Shown in pieces: positions 36,776 through 45,808 of a DNA stretch of 64,000 bases. Under the pieces are notes generated by a model that was given only the letters and a program-made list of their open reading frames with translations, did not search any database and had not been told where the DNA came from. Position 1 is the first letter of the stretch; each line of letters starts with the position of its first letter. Source of the stretch: Mesorhizobium escarrei (GTDB lineage Bacteria; Pseudomonadota; Alphaproteobacteria; Rhizobiales; Rhizobiaceae). The translations under genes and the position numbers were made by a program. The stretch lies in NCBI RefSeq assembly GCF_935825525.1, contig NZ_CAKXZT010000166.1, positions 1 through 64,000 of the forward strand. The letters are read 5' to 3'.

Positions 36776-37451
36776 GTTCGTCGTCCTTCATCAACGCGGC
36801 CTTTCCGGCAAGGGAAATTCGGCCCTGTTCGAGGACCGCCGCATCCTCGCTGAGCGACAGGGCCACGTTGGCGTTCTGCTCCACCAGAAGCACGGACCTG
36901 CCTTCGGCGTTGATGCTGCGGATGATGTCGCCCATGGTCGCGACCATTACTGGCGACAGCCCCATGGATGGCTCGTCCATGAGGACGAGGCGGGGTGCCG
37001 CCATGATTGCTCGCCCGATGGCCAGCATCTGCTGCTCGCCGCCGCTGAGCGTGTTGGCGAATTGCTTTCTGCGCTCGGCGAGCCTGGGAAAAGCTCCGCA
37101 GATGGCATCGAAATCGCGCTTGACCGCGGCCGCATCGGCACGGAGGTATGCTCCGATCTTGAGGTTCTCCTCGACCGTGAGTTCCGGGAACACGTGCCTG
37201 CCCTCCGGAACATGGGCGATGCCCCGTTCGACGATCTGCTTCGGCGTCAGATTCTGGATGGGCTCGCCTTCGAACACGATCTGCCCCGAACTTGGGCGCA
37301 CCAGCCCGGAAATCGTCCGAAGTATCGTGCTCTTCCCCGCGCCGTTCGACCCTATGATGCAGTTCACCGTGCCCGACGGGAATGACAGGGACACGTCGTT
37401 GACCGCGATCGCGCGACCATAGTGAACGCTAAGATTCCTGAGCTCGATCAC
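36747..37451 (-). CDS. livF: Branched-chain amino acid-type ABC transporter ATPase LivF
   Basis: 234 residues. Walker A GSNGAGKST, signature LSGGEQQMLAIGRA, Walker B LVLMDEPSMGLSP, H-loop LVEQNANVAL. This compact ATPase of the LivF type works with LivG in importers of branched-chain amino acids, amides or related compounds. The GTG start overlaps the livG stop (GTGA). The last residues (VRVAYIGV) fit the family end. Confidence 0.93.
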   Translation of the reverse strand: MIELRNLSVHYGRAIAVNDVSLSFPSGTVNCIIGSNGAGKSTILRTISGLVRPSSGQIVFEGEPIQNLTPKQIVERGIAHVPEGRHVFPELTVEENLKIGAYLRADAAAVKRDFDAICGAFPRLAERRKQFANTLSGGEQQMLAIGRAIMAAPRLVLMDEPSMGLSPVMVATMGDIIRSINAEGRSVLLVEQNANVALSLSEDAAVLEQGRISLAGKAALMKDDEHVRVAYIGV

Positions 37452-38200
37452 GCGGCGCTCCCGAGATAGGCCGCCATGACCTCAGGGTGACGCCGGACCT
37501 GCTCCGGAGTGCCTTCGGTCAGCACGCTGCCGAAATTCAGAACCGTGATTACGTCGCAGAGGCGCATCACAGTCCTCATGTCGTGCTCCACGAGCACGAT
37601 CGTCGCGCCGTCTTCGCGGATGCGTCGCAGCATCTCCGCCAATCGGTTTTTCTCCGAAGCGGTCATACCGGTGAACGGTTCGTCTAGGAGCAGCAAGCGG
37701 GGCTTCGCGGCCAACGCGATCGCGATCCCGAGCACCCGCTGCTGGCCATGGGACAGGTCTTTGGCGCCTACGTTCCGCAGGTCGGACAGTCGGGCATAGT
37801 CCATGATCGCGGCCGCCCGCTCCTGCCGTGAACTCCTTGAGGCCGGACTCTCGAAGAGCCAATCCGTCCATGGCGACGAGCTCTCAGCGAGCATGCCGTT
37901 CGCGATATTCTCCTCCACGGTGAGGTCGGAAAACAGAACGGTGCCCTGAAACGTCCTCACCAGTCCCTTGCGAGCTCGGGCGCTTGTCGAGAGGCGGGTT
38001 ATATCCTCGCCGTCAAGCTCTACCCGCCCCATGGTGGGCCGATAAAATCCCGTGATGAGGGAAAACAGGGTTGTTTTCCCGGCACCGTTCGGTCCGATCA
38101 GTCCGTGGATCGAACCAGGCTCGACGGAAAAGGTGGCCCTGTTGACCGCCACCAGGCCTCCAAAGGCCTTGGTCACCTCGTGGAGCGACAGGATCGGCAT
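37448..38200 (-). CDS. livG: Branched-chain amino acid-type ABC transporter ATPase LivG
   Basis: 250 residues. Walker A GPNGAGKTT, Q-loop region GLVRTFQGTVLF, signature LSHGQQRVLGIAIAL, Walker B LLLLDEPFTGMT, H-loop LVEHDMRTVM, and the short C-terminal extension ending EVMAAYLGSAA. The signature has LSHGQ rather than LSYGQ or LSGGQ. The ATG at 38200 overlaps the livM stop (TGATG-type). The second ATPase of the importer. Confidence 0.93.
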   Translation of the reverse strand: MPILSLHEVTKAFGGLVAVNRATFSVEPGSIHGLIGPNGAGKTTLFSLITGFYRPTMGRVELDGEDITRLSTSARARKGLVRTFQGTVLFSDLTVEENIANGMLAESSSPWTDWLFESPASRSSRQERAAAIMDYARLSDLRNVGAKDLSHGQQRVLGIAIALAAKPRLLLLDEPFTGMTASEKNRLAEMLRRIREDGATIVLVEHDMRTVMRLCDVITVLNFGSVLTEGTPEQVRRHPEVMAAYLGSAA

Positions 38201-39189
38201 CAAGCGCCTCCCTCGGAAGAAACCGGGGCAGCCTTGGACACGCCGCGGCCGTAGAGACCCGTCCAGCCGATCAATCGCTCCAAGCCCTGAGGCCAGAACA
38301 ACATGACCAGGATGAGAATCACGCCGTACACGCCCGGCCGAAGCTGCTCGGCGAAACGAAGCGATTCATCGAAGGCCATCAGGACGATACCACCGACGAT
38401 CACACCAAAAAACGTCCGGGTTCCGCCTACGATGGCCCAGATCATGAGATAGAGGGCGAAGTTGAGGCTGAACCTGTTCGGAGTGACCGATCCGAACGCA
38501 TATGCCAGGAGCACGCCCGCGATCCCGGCGAACGCCGCCGCAATGACGAAGGCGATACGTCGATAGCGGCGCGTGTCGATGCCGACGGATTGCGCCAGCA
38601 CGTCCTGCTGCTCGATTGTTTTCCAGACTTTCCCGAGGCGAGACCGTTCGAGCCGCCATAGGAGCACCAGGCATGCCGCAACGACCGCCAGCGTCAGAAA
38701 GTAATAGTTCGCCGACCTTCCGAAATCGATCTGGACGCCGCCGAAGTCGAAATATGGGGCGGAGATGCCGGAGAACCCTCTCGTGCCGCCGAAATACGTG
38801 AACTTGCGCCAAAGAAGCCGGATCGCTTCCGCGGCGGCGAAGGTGCCCATCAGGAAATAGAAACCGCGCATCTTCAGCAGCGGCATGCTGAGCACCGCCG
38901 CTATCGCGGCGGCGACGATGCTTCCAGCCACCAGAGAAATAGGGAAGGATGCGCCGTGGTCTTTGACCATGATCGCTGCAGTATAGGCACCGGCACCCTG
39001 GAGAACGACATGCGCGAATGACCATTCGCCTGTAAGCACCACGATCCTGTAGCTCGAGAGCATCAGGACCGTGATGGCGATCTCGGTCGCGAAGGACGTG
39101 TAATAGTCTCCCGCGACGAAAGGTACCGCGCATGCGGCGATCGCCAGGGTGGTCGTCAAGATTGCGTTGCTTTGATTTGATCTGGCCAA
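38200..39189 (-). CDS. livM: Branched-chain amino acid-type ABC transporter permease LivM
   Basis: 329 residues with about nine to ten hydrophobic helices (AILTTTLAIAACAVPFVAGD near the N-terminus). The family regions SGISAPYFDFGGVQ and the C-terminal FFGVIVGGIVLMAFDESLRF fit LivM. The first codon is a TTG at 39189 with no strong ribosome site, three bases after livH; the exact start is the only doubt. It pairs with LivH to form the channel. Confidence 0.9.
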   Translation of the reverse strand: MARSNQSNAILTTTLAIAACAVPFVAGDYYTSFATEIAITVLMLSSYRIVVLTGEWSFAHVVLQGAGAYTAAIMVKDHGASFPISLVAGSIVAAAIAAVLSMPLLKMRGFYFLMGTFAAAEAIRLLWRKFTYFGGTRGFSGISAPYFDFGGVQIDFGRSANYYFLTLAVVAACLVLLWRLERSRLGKVWKTIEQQDVLAQSVGIDTRRYRRIAFVIAAAFAGIAGVLLAYAFGSVTPNRFSLNFALYLMIWAIVGGTRTFFGVIVGGIVLMAFDESLRFAEQLRPGVYGVILILVMLFWPQGLERLIGWTGLYGRGVSKAAPVSSEGGA

Positions 39190-39192
39190 GGC

Positions 39193-40059
39193 TCACACTT
39201 TCTGGGCCTTGCCCATAAGGCCGCTGGGCTTGACGATGAGTACGGCGAGCATGAGGCAAAGGCCGGCGACGTTGGCTATGGTTGTATCGAAATAGACGGA
39301 CACGAAGGTGAAGAAGGTGGAGTAGATCACAGCTGCGACGATCGCCCCTTCCATCGACCCTATGCCGCCGAGGATGATGACGATGAACGCGGTGATGATC
39401 ACTGGCTGCCCCATGAACGGGCTGATCCGGACGATTGGCGCCATCAACGATCCCGCGGCGCCTGCGAGCGCCGCGCTGAGAGCCATGGCAGACATGGATA
39501 TCCTGCCTATCGAAATACCCTGAAGGTTGGCGGCATCCTTGTCTTGCGCCACGGCCCTAAGAGCCCAGCCGAACTTCGTGGTACGCAGAATCACAGTCAA
39601 GGCCGTGAGAATGAGCACAGCTGCCGCGATGACGACGATCCTGTGCCAAGGCATGTTGAACCCGCCAAGGCTGAGGACGCCTGACACAGGAGCGTCGACC
39701 AGAAGATTGCTGTTGATCCCGAAGAACCAGGCGGCTCCGGTCTGCAGGATCAGCAGGACGCCGATGGTGACGATGAGCGCTCCCATTGGATTATTCCGCA
39801 ATCGTCGCAAAAGCAGGATTTCAATCGCTGCGCCGAGAACGGCGGTTACCAGTATCGCGGCGGCGAATCCCACCCAGTAGCCCGCCCCGAACGAGGTACC
39901 GAAGAGCCACGTCGCATATGCGCCGACCATGTAAAGCTCTCCGTGCGCGAAGTTCTCTATGCGCATGACCCCGAATATCAGGGCCAGCCCGACAACCACG
40001 AGCGCGGTGGACGCGCTCGCCATCGCGGAGTTCAGAACGGTCTCTACAAGGAACTGCAT
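39193..40059 (-). CDS. livH: Branched-chain amino acid-type ABC transporter permease LivH
   Basis: 288 residues, about eight hydrophobic helices. The family signature GLALIFGVMRIENFAHGELY near residues 26-45 and GGIGSMEGAIVAAVIYSTFF near the end match LivH-type permeases. It lies 18 bases downstream of the substrate-binding gene. Length normal. Confidence 0.92.
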   Translation of the reverse strand: MQFLVETVLNSAMASASTALVVVGLALIFGVMRIENFAHGELYMVGAYATWLFGTSFGAGYWVGFAAAILVTAVLGAAIEILLLRRLRNNPMGALIVTIGVLLILQTGAAWFFGINSNLLVDAPVSGVLSLGGFNMPWHRIVVIAAAVLILTALTVILRTTKFGWALRAVAQDKDAANLQGISIGRISMSAMALSAALAGAAGSLMAPIVRISPFMGQPVIITAFIVIILGGIGSMEGAIVAAVIYSTFFTFVSVYFDTTIANVAGLCLMLAVLIVKPSGLMGKAQKV

Positions 40060-40077
40060 TGGAATCAGCCAGCGCGG

Positions 40078-41355
40078 TCAACGCTTCTGGTCGGGCATCA
40101 GCTTTTCTTCGCGGAAACGCTTTTCGACAATCGCCTTATGCGCTTCGAACCAAGCAGCCTGATCGCCGATCTCCACAATCTCGACGCTGCCGTTTTTGAC
40201 GGCGACGATCGGCCAGTTGCCGACGAGCGCATTGTCGATCCCGAACAACTCCTTGCCCCACCACCTTGCGGCGCCGAAGATGTGCTTCGGCGGGTTAGCC
40301 TTAAGGCTGGCAAGGAGGTCGTCAGGCTCGAAGGTCCCGGCGGTTTCGACACCTTGCTTCCAGACCTCGAGGCAGCCGGGGAACTCCCAAGACGTGTTGT
40401 TCCACTGCTTGGGGAACTGCTTTTCGAACTGTTTATAGAAGCCTGCCGCGTCGGAGAAACCATTTGCCGACGCGTTGATGTTGGGATCGTCAAATCGAGG
40501 GAAGAAGGCGATTGAGCCTTCCATGAATTCCTTGCTCGTCCGGGCGACCATGTCCGGAAGCAGTTCCAGGCCGGCGTGAAGGATGCGGCCCTTGTACCCC
40601 TGCGTGAACAACTGCTCGACCAGCAGAAGCGCTACCGACGGATAGGTCGTGTCGATGCAGACGGTATCGGGCTTTGCCTGCAGCATGGAGCTCACGATAG
40701 GCGCGAAATCGGTTGTGCTGTTATCGAAATATGCGTCGCTGACGATCTCGAATCCGTGCGCGTCGAAGCCCGCGCGCCAGTAGGCGAGAGACGTGCGGCC
40801 GGTGATATCGTCCTGGGCGCACAGCGCCGCCGTCTTCAGGTTTGGCTCGACCTTGCGAAGATATTCGACGCCGAGGCCGAAATAGAATGGGTGAACCTCT
40901 ACGGGCGCCAGCAGATACTTGCTGGTCGGGTTGAGGTCGGAGACGTACAGAGTGGACGTCAGCATCTTATTGCGGTTCGAAAAGTCCTGGAGCGCGGACC
41001 AATCGTCGCCGCCGATGACCATCGTGTATTTGACGTCTTGATCCACAAACGCCCGCGCGCCCTGGAGCGTCTTCTCCGCGACATACGCTCCGTCGAAGGA
41101 GACCACCTGTACATCGTAGCGCTCGCCCTTGACGTTGATTCCGCCGGTCTTGTTGACTTGATTCGCCCAAACCTCGGCCCCGTTCTTGGCCGGAATGCCC
41201 CAGAGCGCGAGGTCTCCCGTGAGAGGAGCAAGCGCACCAACTTTCACGATCTTATTCGCTGCCCGCAGCACGCTCGGCATGGCAAGCGCTGAGGTAGTGG
41301 CCACGGCGCCGACGAGTGCCTGCCGGCGCGTCAAATGCAGATTGATTCTGGACAT
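40078..41355 (-). CDS. ABC transporter periplasmic binding protein (LivK/amide-type)
   Basis: 425 residues, type I periplasmic binding fold. N-terminal leader with adjacent arginines (LTRRQALVGAVATTSALA), then VKVGALAPLTGDLALWGIPA and the lobe segments DVQVVSFDGAYVAEKTLQGA and KTAALCAQDDITGRTSLAYW. A GAGGAG ribosome site precedes the ATG. It is first in a five- or six-gene operon with the two permeases and two ATPases. The divergent GMC dehydrogenase shares its promoter region, which has two TTCGAC-type boxes. Ligands of this family include branched-chain amino acids, amides, urea and aromatic acids; the ligand here is unknown. Confidence 0.9.
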   Translation of the reverse strand: MSRINLHLTRRQALVGAVATTSALAMPSVLRAANKIVKVGALAPLTGDLALWGIPAKNGAEVWANQVNKTGGINVKGERYDVQVVSFDGAYVAEKTLQGARAFVDQDVKYTMVIGGDDWSALQDFSNRNKMLTSTLYVSDLNPTSKYLLAPVEVHPFYFGLGVEYLRKVEPNLKTAALCAQDDITGRTSLAYWRAGFDAHGFEIVSDAYFDNSTTDFAPIVSSMLQAKPDTVCIDTTYPSVALLLVEQLFTQGYKGRILHAGLELLPDMVARTSKEFMEGSIAFFPRFDDPNINASANGFSDAAGFYKQFEKQFPKQWNNTSWEFPGCLEVWKQGVETAGTFEPDDLLASLKANPPKHIFGAARWWGKELFGIDNALVGNWPIVAVKNGSVEIVEIGDQAAWFEAHKAIVEKRFREEKLMPDQKR

Positions 41356-41385
41356 GTTCGCTCCTCTGATGGTCCGGCCATTTTT

Positions 41386-41425
41386 ATCGACTGAGCAATC
41401 TGTGAATTCGACCGACGAGTCAGAT
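41386..41425. promoter_or_regulatory. Two operator-like boxes between livK-type and GMC genes
   Basis: ATCGACTGAGCAATCTG at 41386 and TTCGACCGACGAGTCAGAT at 41407, about 21 bases apart centre to centre (two helical turns). They lie in the AT-rich divergent promoter region of the transporter and second GMC dehydrogenase. The second box shares TTCGAC-AGTC with the box at 33614. Confidence 0.45.
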
Positions 41426-41639
41426 TATGAACATTTTGCGGCTCCCCGCAAGGTGGATTTTCAGCGATTTTTGCAAATGCAGATTTAGCACAACTTGCTG
41501 TTTCAAAACGATTTTATGCGTCTTTCAGGTCAAGTGGGACAATTGACCCAGTTACCGAGATATGCGAAGGGTCGCCGGAAAGCACTGAGTTTCGCCAGCC
41601 CAAGGGGGGCTGGCGGCATCGACAGAGGGGACTGCGCAG

Positions 41640-43298
41640 TTGGATGAAGCTTTCGATTACATCGTCATTGGCGCCGGATCCGCGGGCTGCGTGCTGGCGT
41701 CGAGACTTACGGAAAACGGCGAAAACTCCGTGCTGCTCCTGGAAGCAGGAGGGACCCACAAGGGATGGGACGTAGACATGCCGCTCGCGGTCGAGCGGCT
41801 CCTGCGTGACGGCCCGCGGAATTGGAACTTCGTCACTGAGGAGGAACCGCACATCGCGCACCGACGGATCACGCATCCCAGAGGCCGTATGCTCGGCGGT
41901 TCGTCTTCAATCAACGGAATGGTCTACACCAGGGGGCACGCCCTGGATTTCGAGCGCTGGGAAAAAGAGTTCGGATGTTCCGAATGGGGCTACGCCGACG
42001 TGCTTCCCTATTTCAAGCGAGCCGAGACGTCTTCGAGAGGCGGCAACGCCTATCGAGGCCAAGGCGGGCCGCTGAAAGTTCAGCATCCGGATTTGAGCCG
42101 GGACCCCCTCAACGCTGCCTTCGTCAAGGCTGGGCAGCAAGCCGGGTATCCTGTGACCGTCGACAGCAATGCCCGCATGATGGAAGGTTTCGGCCCCAAC
42201 GATCAGACGATCGCCAGAGGACGCAGGCAAAGCGCCGCGCGAGCTTACCTCGACGGAGCGATGGACAGGAAGAACCTTACTGTCCGGAGCAGTGTCCTCG
42301 TGGGCACGATTGCCGTCAGCAACGGCGCAGCTGCGGGGGTAGTCTATTTCGGCGGGAACGCGCGACTGACTGCGAGGGCAACGCGCGAGATCGTGGTGTG
42401 CTGCGGCGCATTCGGCTCGCCCGCATTGCTTCTGCGCTCGGGGATTGGGCCCGTTGATGAATTGAGACAGCTCGGCATCACCCCTGCCGTCGACAGCCCC
42501 GAGGTCGGAAAGAACTTGCAGGACCACCCGGATGTGACGATCCGGTTTCGGTGCAAAACGCCGCACGGCCTGTATGCGACAACCCGGAATCCGCGGAGGA
42601 CGCTGGTGGGGCTGCAGTGGTTTCTTCTGAAGTCCGGGCCAGCCGCCAGCAACCAGTTCGAGGCGGCCGCTTACATCAGGAGCCGAGCGGGCGTCGAGTA
42701 TCCCGACATCAAGCTCGAATTGCTGCCGCTGGCATTCGAAGAAAGCGGCTTCACTCCCCACAAGGGCCCGTCGTTTCAAATCCATATGACCTTGCTCCGT
42801 GCGAAAAGCAGGGGACATGTGGCCTTGAAGAGCCGCGATCCGCGTGAAAGTCCCGCCATCCTTTTCAACTACCTCGAGGATGAGAGGGACATCCAGGTAA
42901 TGAGGGAGGCAATACGTCTTACGCGCGAGATCGTTGCTCAACCAGCATTCAAGGACATCGCCGGCGATGAGATCGCGCCTGGCCGCGAAATGACGGCCCC
43001 CAGCGATATCGACCAATGGTTACGCCAACATGTAGCGACGGCCTATCATCCTGCGGGAACCTGCAGGATGGGTGGCGACGAAAAAAGCGTGGTCGATCCC
43101 GAACTGCGCGTCCGAGGGATTCGAGGCCTGCGGATCGCCGATGCCTCGATCATGCCGCTGGAGGTGAGCGCGAACCTGAACGCATCCACCATCATGATCG
43201 GCGAAAAGGCATCCGACTTGATACTGGGAAATCGGCCGCCCGAAAGCGAGAACGCCGAGTGGTGGGTCAATCCCAACTGGCGCACCCAGCAAAGGTGA
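41640..43298 (+). CDS. GMC-family FAD alcohol/choline dehydrogenase (second copy)
   Basis: 552 residues. FAD motif FDYIVIGAGSAGCVLASRL, GMC signature 1 (RMLGGSSSINGMVYTRGHA), signature 2 (CCGAFGSPALLLRSGIGPVD) and the C-terminal TAYHPAGTCRMGGDE with LNASTIMIGEKASDLI. The TTG start at 41640 follows GAGGGG and no ATG in frame is near. It is clearly paralogous to the 34.3-36.0 kb enzyme but well diverged. It is divergent from the Liv-type transporter and ends 20 bases before the convergent TetR gene. Confidence 0.92.
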   Translation: MDEAFDYIVIGAGSAGCVLASRLTENGENSVLLLEAGGTHKGWDVDMPLAVERLLRDGPRNWNFVTEEEPHIAHRRITHPRGRMLGGSSSINGMVYTRGHALDFERWEKEFGCSEWGYADVLPYFKRAETSSRGGNAYRGQGGPLKVQHPDLSRDPLNAAFVKAGQQAGYPVTVDSNARMMEGFGPNDQTIARGRRQSAARAYLDGAMDRKNLTVRSSVLVGTIAVSNGAAAGVVYFGGNARLTARATREIVVCCGAFGSPALLLRSGIGPVDELRQLGITPAVDSPEVGKNLQDHPDVTIRFRCKTPHGLYATTRNPRRTLVGLQWFLLKSGPAASNQFEAAAYIRSRAGVEYPDIKLELLPLAFEESGFTPHKGPSFQIHMTLLRAKSRGHVALKSRDPRESPAILFNYLEDERDIQVMREAIRLTREIVAQPAFKDIAGDEIAPGREMTAPSDIDQWLRQHVATAYHPAGTCRMGGDEKSVVDPELRVRGIRGLRIADASIMPLEVSANLNASTIMIGEKASDLILGNRPPESENAEWWVNPNWRTQQR

Positions 43299-43318
43299 GC
43301 GCTGATCCTGCGTAAATC

Positions 43319-43996
43319 TCACATGTCCGAGTTTCGGATACTGCTGGACCTGGCAATGCCCGCGCTTTCAAGCAAAAGTCCAACGAGTTCGCCGCATAGC
43401 GAGCGTGCGTTGGAAGTCGGGTCAGAAAGATATTGAAGGCTGCATCCATCGATGACCGCCAGCAGCGCTCGCGAGAGCCGCTCCAGATCCCATTGGCAAG
43501 TCTCCCCCCCAAGTGATAGCGACTTGGCGAGCATCGATTTGAGCTCGGCAATGTACATTGGATAGATCGTCGAGGCCAGGTCGCGCGACTTCTCTCTCCT
43601 CACGGCCCAGAGCGCGAGCTCGAACTGAGCCAGGAGGTCCTCAGGCATCGCTTCGAACGCTGCCCAGTATGCGTCCAGCATCGCCTGAACCGATGACCGA
43701 ATCCCTCGGTTTACATGAACGTTGACGGCATCGTTAATCATCAACTTGAGCCACCGCCCTATTGCCGCTCCGAGCAAGGCATTCTTGCTTTCAAAGCAAT
43801 AGTGCACTGCGGCAAGCGACGCATTTGCTTCCGTGGCCACAGCCCGCATGGTTACTGATCGCACGCCGTCCCGTCTCATCACCTGGATCGTCGCATCGAT
43901 GAGCTGCTCTCTTCGATCAGCTACAGGGATCCTCACGACGTTCCTCGTTCTTGATTGTTTTCTTGCTTTCACGCGAGGGTTGGGTTTCTGCCGCAT
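43319..43996 (-). CDS. TetR-family transcriptional regulator
   Basis: 225 residues. The N-terminal helix-turn-helix is REQLIDATIQVMRRDGVRSV with TMRAVATEANASLAAVHYCF, as in TetR proteins; the usual Tyr-Tyr-F becomes HYCF. A ligand-binding helical domain follows. The frame is open to an ATG at 44128, but the extra N-terminal 44 residues are basic and look non-coding; the ATG at 43996 has AGGG upstream. It converges with the GMC gene. It may regulate the surrounding catabolic operons, but no target site is proven. Confidence 0.85.
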   Translation of the reverse strand: MRQKPNPRVKARKQSRTRNVVRIPVADRREQLIDATIQVMRRDGVRSVTMRAVATEANASLAAVHYCFESKNALLGAAIGRWLKLMINDAVNVHVNRGIRSSVQAMLDAYWAAFEAMPEDLLAQFELALWAVRREKSRDLASTIYPMYIAELKSMLAKSLSLGGETCQWDLERLSRALLAVIDGCSLQYLSDPTSNARSLCGELVGLLLESAGIARSSSIRNSDM

Positions 43997-44343
43997 TCCA
44001 TGCATCCCTATTGATGTCGCGTAGACGTGTAGCTCCAATCTGACGGCGACTGAACGCCGACGACGTTCAATCTGAGGATCCTGTCCCACCAGGAAAGTTG
44101 CCCGAAAGATCTGGGCGGAGATCTTCATTTAAGCATCCCGAATGGAATCCTCGCATTGCCCTTTGGTGATTACAAACAGTCGGGTAAATAGTCGTAAAGC
44201 GGGACCACCACGGCCGGACTGGACACCTTGAAGGCCAAAGACGGCCACGGTGAAGAGGCCCACAGAAATCAGTTATGTCCATCCACGGCGATCGCTGCGC
44301 GCGCCCTTGAACTCCGCCTTTAGAATCGTAACCCTTGTGTCCT
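43997..44343. other. Intergenic, no gene recognised
   Basis: Upstream of the TetR gene. Minus-strand frames exist but show no family. It separates the TetR gene from the cyclodeaminase fragment. Confidence 0.35.
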
Positions 44344-44595
44344 TCAATGCGAGACTGCCCACTCGAACAAGAACATGGCGACGGCCAGGTCCTCATATCC
44401 CCCTCCTCCCGATTTGAAGACGGTGATTTCACGTTCCGACCGCCTGCCTGGCTTGGGTCCTTGGGCTAGCTCGAAGAGGTCGGCGACGTCGTCCGGCTGA
44501 ATCAGACCTTTCTTGAGCGGCTCGGTGACGTCGCCGGAAATCCCTATCGTTGACGACCTTTCACCGACGAACGGGCGGCCTGCCTTGCACACCAC
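44344..44595 (-). pseudogene. Ornithine cyclodeaminase / mu-crystallin C-terminal fragment
   Basis: About 70 codons encode ISGDVTEPLKKGLIQPDDVA, DLFELAQGPKPGRRSEREIT and VFKSGGGGYEDLAVAMFLFE, the C-terminal part of the ornithine cyclodeaminase family (NAD-dependent; ornithine to proline, or pyrroline carboxylate reductases). The NAD-binding domain is missing. The family His after GGGG is Tyr here. A gene remnant downstream of the flavoenzyme pair. Confidence 0.65.
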
Positions 44596-44628
44596 GGCGC
44601 GGAGTTACGGTGAAGGCTGCGGCGCCTA

Positions 44629-45789
44629 TCAGGTGTTGTACTGGCCAGCATGCCAACGACGCTTCTCGCGCCAGTCGGACGTGATATGGCGGAATCGGTT
44701 CAGGGAAAGGTGCTCGATCGGAAGGCTTGTGGCGCCCTTCAGGGCGAGGTCCGCCATGGCTACGCCGACAGCTGGCGCCATACCGAATCCGTGCCCTGAC
44801 GCGGCGACGGTCAGCAGTCCCTCGGGGTTGTCGAAAAGGTGGATCGTCGTCATCTGATCGGGCGCCATGTCGACGATCCCTGCCCAGGAGCGCAGGAACT
44901 GCGCGCCCTTGAGGAGTGGGATCGTCTCGATAGCGCGGCGCAGGATGTTGCGCACGATCGGCGTCGTCGGCTTGGGCGATTCCTTGTCGATTTCGAGGTC
45001 GATCCACTCGTATGGGCCGCCGTTCATGTGGAGGTTGCCGCGCTTCGTCTGTCGGACCGACAGGCCGTTGCCGATGAAGCACTGATCGAACAGCGGCGGC
45101 ATTGGCGTCGTCACGAGCGCTTCGAGCCGCACGGGCGCAAGCGGAAACAAAATGCCGAAGGGGGCGAGCAGGAGCGTGTTGTGCGCAGCCGCGCAGAGCG
45201 CGACCCGAGGCGCGTGTATTTCGCCATAGGGCGTCTTGACGCCCTTAACGCGGCCGCCGGTCGCCAGGACCTCGAGCACAGGCGTGTATTCGCGGATTTC
45301 GCCGCCAAGGTCCGTGAAGGCCCAGGCGAATGCCTGCGACGTCCGCTGGGGATTCGCGTGTCCGGACCGAGGGGTGTGGATGCCGCCGAGGCAGCTGTCC
45401 GTGAGGCTCGGGATCATCTTCCTGAGCGCCTGGCCGTCGACGAACTCGAACGCTATGTCGGTCTTTTCGAACGACTGGTAGAGCTCTTTCAGTTCGGCGA
45501 GCTCCCGCTCATTCACTGCGGCCCAAATACGCCCTCTCTGCGTCCACTCGGTCGGGTAGCCGAGTTCCTCGTCCAGCCCGTCCCATAGCTTCTCGGCCAT
45601 CTGGGCAAGCGGGCTTTCCTCCGGCGTCTCGCCCCGAAGGCTCAAGTAGCCGGTCGCCCTCGAAGAGGCCTCGTATGCCGTGGCGCCTTTGTCGAGAACG
45701 ACGACCTTCGCCCCCGCTTTGCGAGCCTGGTAGGCGGTCGCCAGGCCGAGGATGCCAGCGCCGACGACGATGAGATCATAGTTCTGCAT
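44629..45789 (-). CDS. FAD-dependent amine/amino-acid oxidase, HcnC/OoxB-like
   Basis: 386 residues of the DAO family (glycine oxidase, sarcosine oxidase beta, HcnC, opine oxidase B). N-terminal FAD motif YDLIVVGAGILGLATAYQAR; middle GHANPQRTSQAFAWAFTDLG; C-terminal GIVDMAPDQMTTIHLFDN and VAASGHGFGMAPAVGVAMADL. These enzymes oxidise C-N bonds of amino acids, sarcosine or opines. It lies 19 bases downstream of a gene for the matching FAD/NAD(P)-binding 2Fe-2S-type subunit. An HcnA-type small ferredoxin subunit is not seen next to them. Confidence 0.85.
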   Translation of the reverse strand: MQNYDLIVVGAGILGLATAYQARKAGAKVVVLDKGATAYEASSRATGYLSLRGETPEESPLAQMAEKLWDGLDEELGYPTEWTQRGRIWAAVNERELAELKELYQSFEKTDIAFEFVDGQALRKMIPSLTDSCLGGIHTPRSGHANPQRTSQAFAWAFTDLGGEIREYTPVLEVLATGGRVKGVKTPYGEIHAPRVALCAAAHNTLLLAPFGILFPLAPVRLEALVTTPMPPLFDQCFIGNGLSVRQTKRGNLHMNGGPYEWIDLEIDKESPKPTTPIVRNILRRAIETIPLLKGAQFLRSWAGIVDMAPDQMTTIHLFDNPEGLLTVAASGHGFGMAPAVGVAMADLALKGATSLPIEHLSLNRFRHITSDWREKRRWHAGQYNT

Positions 45790-45808
45790 GATTGCTACCC
45801 AATACGGC

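Noticed and set aside
41907-43016. 369-codon minus-strand frame
   Set aside because: Antisense to the second GMC dehydrogenase, which is unmistakable.
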